64,000 nt of DNA from Setophaga petechia. Its lineage: Eukaryota; Chordata; Aves; Passeriformes; Parulidae. Below are positions 61,001 to 64,000 of this stretch, piece by piece; position 1 is the first letter of the stretch, and the number at the start of each line of letters is the position of its first letter. The stretch spans positions 19,513,165 through 19,577,164 of the forward strand of contig JANCRA010000016.1 in assembly GCA_024362935.1 (NCBI GenBank). Reading direction: 5' to 3'. The notes under the pieces were generated by a model that had not been told where the DNA came from, did no database searches, and saw nothing but the letters and a program-made list of their open reading frames with translations. Both the position numbers and the translations under genes were made by a program.

Positions 61001-62411
61001 TGCCTAAAAGCATTGACGTGTCTTTGTTTGATTCCCTGTCTTGTTCCATGTTTTAGTTCTGTATATGAAGTAAACATTGGTATCATCTAGTCATGAAGAT
61101 CCTGTTACACAGAGGTACACTTAATTCTGCAGAAAACAAAGAGCAGTGCTTTATTTAATGCTCTTTGTATTATAAACTCCAAGGATGATGGGGAAAAGAA
61201 CAACAACTGTGTTCAGATTTTACTGAACTTGAACGTGTAGCTTCATTCTGTGGATCATTCCTTATTTTGTGTACTTCATTTATTATTATGTATCTAATAA
61301 TAGACCTGAACAGTGTCTTTAATAGCTGGAAAAGATAATTAGGAAGCATGAGAGGAAAGGGACACATGAAGCTGTGTAACAGTCACATGCATGGAGCAGG
61401 GCTGATGCCTGGCTGTATCTTTTCCCCTGAAATAAGCTGGTTAAAATTCCTCGTGCAGTGGTTGCAAGGACTCCTGCACATCCTTCATGGCCACAGAACA
61501 AAATATTTCCTTTCAAAGCTTGAATGTACAACCCAAACATGCTCATGAACATGTGCTTTACCAGGCAGAAGGGAAAGAAAAAGCAAAGATAGTGTGTCTG
61601 CATCTGAGACACTCCTCACATTCCCATTACGTGGTTACTGCATACTCTAAAAATGCAGGATTTACAGAAGGTCTGTCTGTCATTAGACCAGCAAGCACAG
61701 CAGGAAGAGGAAAGGGGCTTTTGTAACAAAACCTTTTAGGTTTCAAACCTTTCTAGTTGGTCTAGTAGAAGATCCTACCTCCCCCATGTTATTACTGTGC
61801 TTTGTTAAGGAATAAATACCAATATGTTACTGCATTCAGGAGTGGAGAGGAGCTGGTTTTGCTTTGTGTCAGTGACCACAGAAATCTGCTAGGGGCAAAT
61901 GCAGGTGACATGGCCTCCATTCAGTAAATACAATAAATAAAATAATTCAGTTATTCACTGAAATATCCAAAATGGAAATTTATGGAGAAGGATCCCATAT
62001 AAACAACTGTGGTGTATGTGGTGAGTTTATCACCTTGCACTCTTTTGGAAGCTATTAAGAGCTACATAAAATCCTGGAGGAAGTCAACACCCAAATGATG
62101 GAAATATTGGTGTGGGGAGCCAAAGCAGTGTGAATCTTTGAGAGTGGCACAGGTCGTGTGTCTGTTGGTTAAAAGCACTGAAAGAGCAGCTGGCCCCTCT
62201 GTCCACAATACCCAAATTCTCCCACTGCCCTCCAGCCTCCACAGGCTCTGCCCAGCAGCATTGCTCAGGTTTGCCTTTGTGCTGCTTTGGAAGTGCCTGC
62301 CAGGGCCATTCTTGCCCCACATCTGTGTGACAGCTGGACCTGAGCCCCTAAACTTGTCATGGTGTGTGCAGCCAGCAGGTCACCCAGCCACGGGGTGTGA
62401 GCGTGGCTCAG
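58001..62411. other. Unassigned sequence
   Basis: No recognised repeat family or supported exon in this AT-rich stretch. Confidence 0.4.
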
Positions 62412-62692
62412 CCTCTCCTCCCCTCCCTGCCCTCCCTCTCCTCCTTCCCCTCCCTCCCCTCCCTGCCCTCCCTCCCCTCCCTCTCCTCCTTCCCCTCCCT
62501 CTCCTCCCTGCCCTCCCTGCCCTCCCTCCCCTCCCTGCCCTCCCTCTCCTCCTTCCCCTCCCTCTCCTCCCTGCCCTCCCTGCCCTCCCTGCCCTCCCTC
62601 TCCTCCCTCTCCTCCCTGCCCTCCCTGCCCTCCTTCCCCTCCCTCCCCTCCCTCTCCTCCCTCCCTCTCCTCCCTCCCCTCCCTCTCCTCCC
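62412..62692. repeat. 280-bp pyrimidine-rich array of CCTCCCT-type units
   Basis: The plus strand is nearly all C and T, with isolated G in 'cctgccctcc' words and no A. It is built from short units (ccctcc, ccctgcc, ctctcctcc, cttcccctcc) with longer-period repeats near 25-50 bp. The minus strand is a run of GGGA, GGGC and GGAGG words with many overlapping G-quadruplex motifs. Long open frames through it (for example 62138-62752) are composition artefacts. Confidence 0.97.
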
Positions 62693-64000
62693 ATCTCAGT
62701 TGCTTTCCCCAGGACGTTGAATGAAATACTGTGGTCTAAAAAGCTCGAGTGAGTTGTGAAAAGCTTTTTATTACCTGCCAGAAGTTCCTTGTCTTTGCAA
62801 CTCTTGCAAGCTCTTCTGGTTATTTTTACTTGCAGAGTGTTTTCCCCCATTCTTCAGCTGCTGGGCAAGATGGCGTTCATTTGGCTTCAGTTCTGACAAA
62901 AGATAAATGAGCTTTGGGCCCTCAGTGATTCACTTTGGCTGCCAGAGGGTTCCAAAATAGCAAACTATTTTTCATAACTGCAATGTGATATGAAGTGAGT
63001 TGCAGCAGGTGCTCTAACATACACTACAGCCGTCTGCAGAGTGGGGAATTCATTAAAGTTTCCTCATTTGTCCAAAAAAGTCACCTTTGTGAGTGGCCAG
63101 CATTCTGTCTCTGCCAGCTGAAGGTTCCCTCTGCTGAAGGCAGAGGGAGAGAGGGGGTTCAGTTGTGCAGGAAGCACATATTGAAATGGAACTGTGAAGT
63201 TCATTTGTTCATCTTGTGAAGAATCATTCTCACTTAGTAGATTCATCATTTACTTTTCCATTCAGTGTAATTTGGTTTGCTGTTTTTCTCAGGGGTGCAG
63301 ATAGAATGGATTAATGATTTTTTGGCCTTTATCTTATTTTTAATTGCATTTCAATGGCTTTCACTTTATAGATTTGCTGAAAGTAGGAATTTGAATTGTA
63401 GTTCCAGAAAACAATCAGATGTTTAGCAACTGACAGGGTGCTCTTGATGGAAAGTTTCCTTCCTTGGACTCAGTGAAGAAATCAAGGATGCCAGCTAACC
63501 TGGTAATTCAATGTGCTCATTCAATTTGTGTTTAAAGATCTGTATTTTCTTGTAGAAAATGAGAATAAATTCTCAGAGGTATCAAAGCATGGCAGAGCCC
63601 ACAGAAACAAAGCCCATAGAGGAATTTAGAGGAATGGGCTGTCCTAAAGGGCAAGCACAGATCTTGCACAGGTCCTACCTGCAATCCCACTGACATAAAT
63701 AGAATTCCATGTAACCACTCAGGTCCTGCAGAATCAGCTCTTGAAGAATTTATGCCCATATAATTGCTCAGACATGGAAAATGCAATAAATATTAATGTT
63801 ATTCTCAAGGAACAGTTTCCAAAGAAGAAATGCACAGATAAATTTAAACTTATGCATATTTTAATCCATAAAATATAGATTTTTCTTAAAGTGCTGGAGT
63901 ATTTAAGGTTTCTATATAGCCAGTATTCAATACAAATGTTTTCATACTGAGTGAGATTTATGTGGCCATGTATTGTACTAGAGGTCCAGCTCTCAGCATC
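62693..64000. other. Unassigned sequence at right end
   Basis: Apart from a speculative 36-nt microexon candidate at 62713-62748, nothing was recognised. Confidence 0.35.

Noticed and set aside
62138..62850. Open frames of 118-204 codons, Pro/Leu/Ser-rich on one strand and Gly/Arg-rich on the other
   Set aside because: They are produced by the pyrimidine-rich array, which lacks stop codons by composition.

Overview
This is eukaryotic, vertebrate-type DNA: AT-rich, poor in CpG, with no operons, no long open frames and many interspersed repeats. A CR1 LINE whose ORF2 C-terminus is still readable, a second CR1 3' tail, and several LTRs of types I associate with songbird endogenous retroviruses point to a bird, most likely a passerine. 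That assignment rests on recognising repeat families from memory, not on a search.

I recognise no complete gene. Gene evidence is limited to low-confidence exon candidates near the left end: a plus-strand terminal exon (1192-1281) with polyadenylation signals about 1.5 kb downstream, and a minus-strand internal exon (3471-3654) with good splice sites. If both are real, two genes converge tail to tail there. The rest reads as intergenic or intronic sequence.

Layout: 0-4 kb, candidate exons. 4.2-4.85 kb, solo LTR A with a 6-bp target-site duplication (TSD). 7.1 kb, perfect hairpin. 10.4-10.9 kb, AT-rich LTR D. 14.46-17.19 kb, seven tandem units of 377-397 bp with signs of three-unit higher-order structure. 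23.7-24.35 kb, solo LTR B, same family as A, opposite strand, 6-bp TSD. 25.5-26.26 kb, CR1 split by a 275-bp insertion with a 5-bp TSD. 29.4 and 32.4 kb, AT palindromes. 33.9 kb, CR1 tail. 34.6-34.9 kb, LTR F. 34.9-35.3 kb, 50-bp GC-rich minisatellite carrying a G-quadruplex motif per unit. 44.5-45.0 kb, AT minisatellite. 45.4-46.0 kb, diverged LTR C. 46.1-46.3 kb, four 40-bp repeats. 53.15-54.39 kb, LTR E, bloated by a 14-copy 45/46-bp repeat inside it. 62.4-62.7 kb, 280-bp pyrimidine-rich array.

The strongest results are structural: the TSD-bounded LTRs, the CR1 nested insertion that can be resolved to the base, the VNTR born inside an LTR, and the 2.7-kb local satellite. No tRNA, rRNA, CRISPR or bacterial feature was seen.
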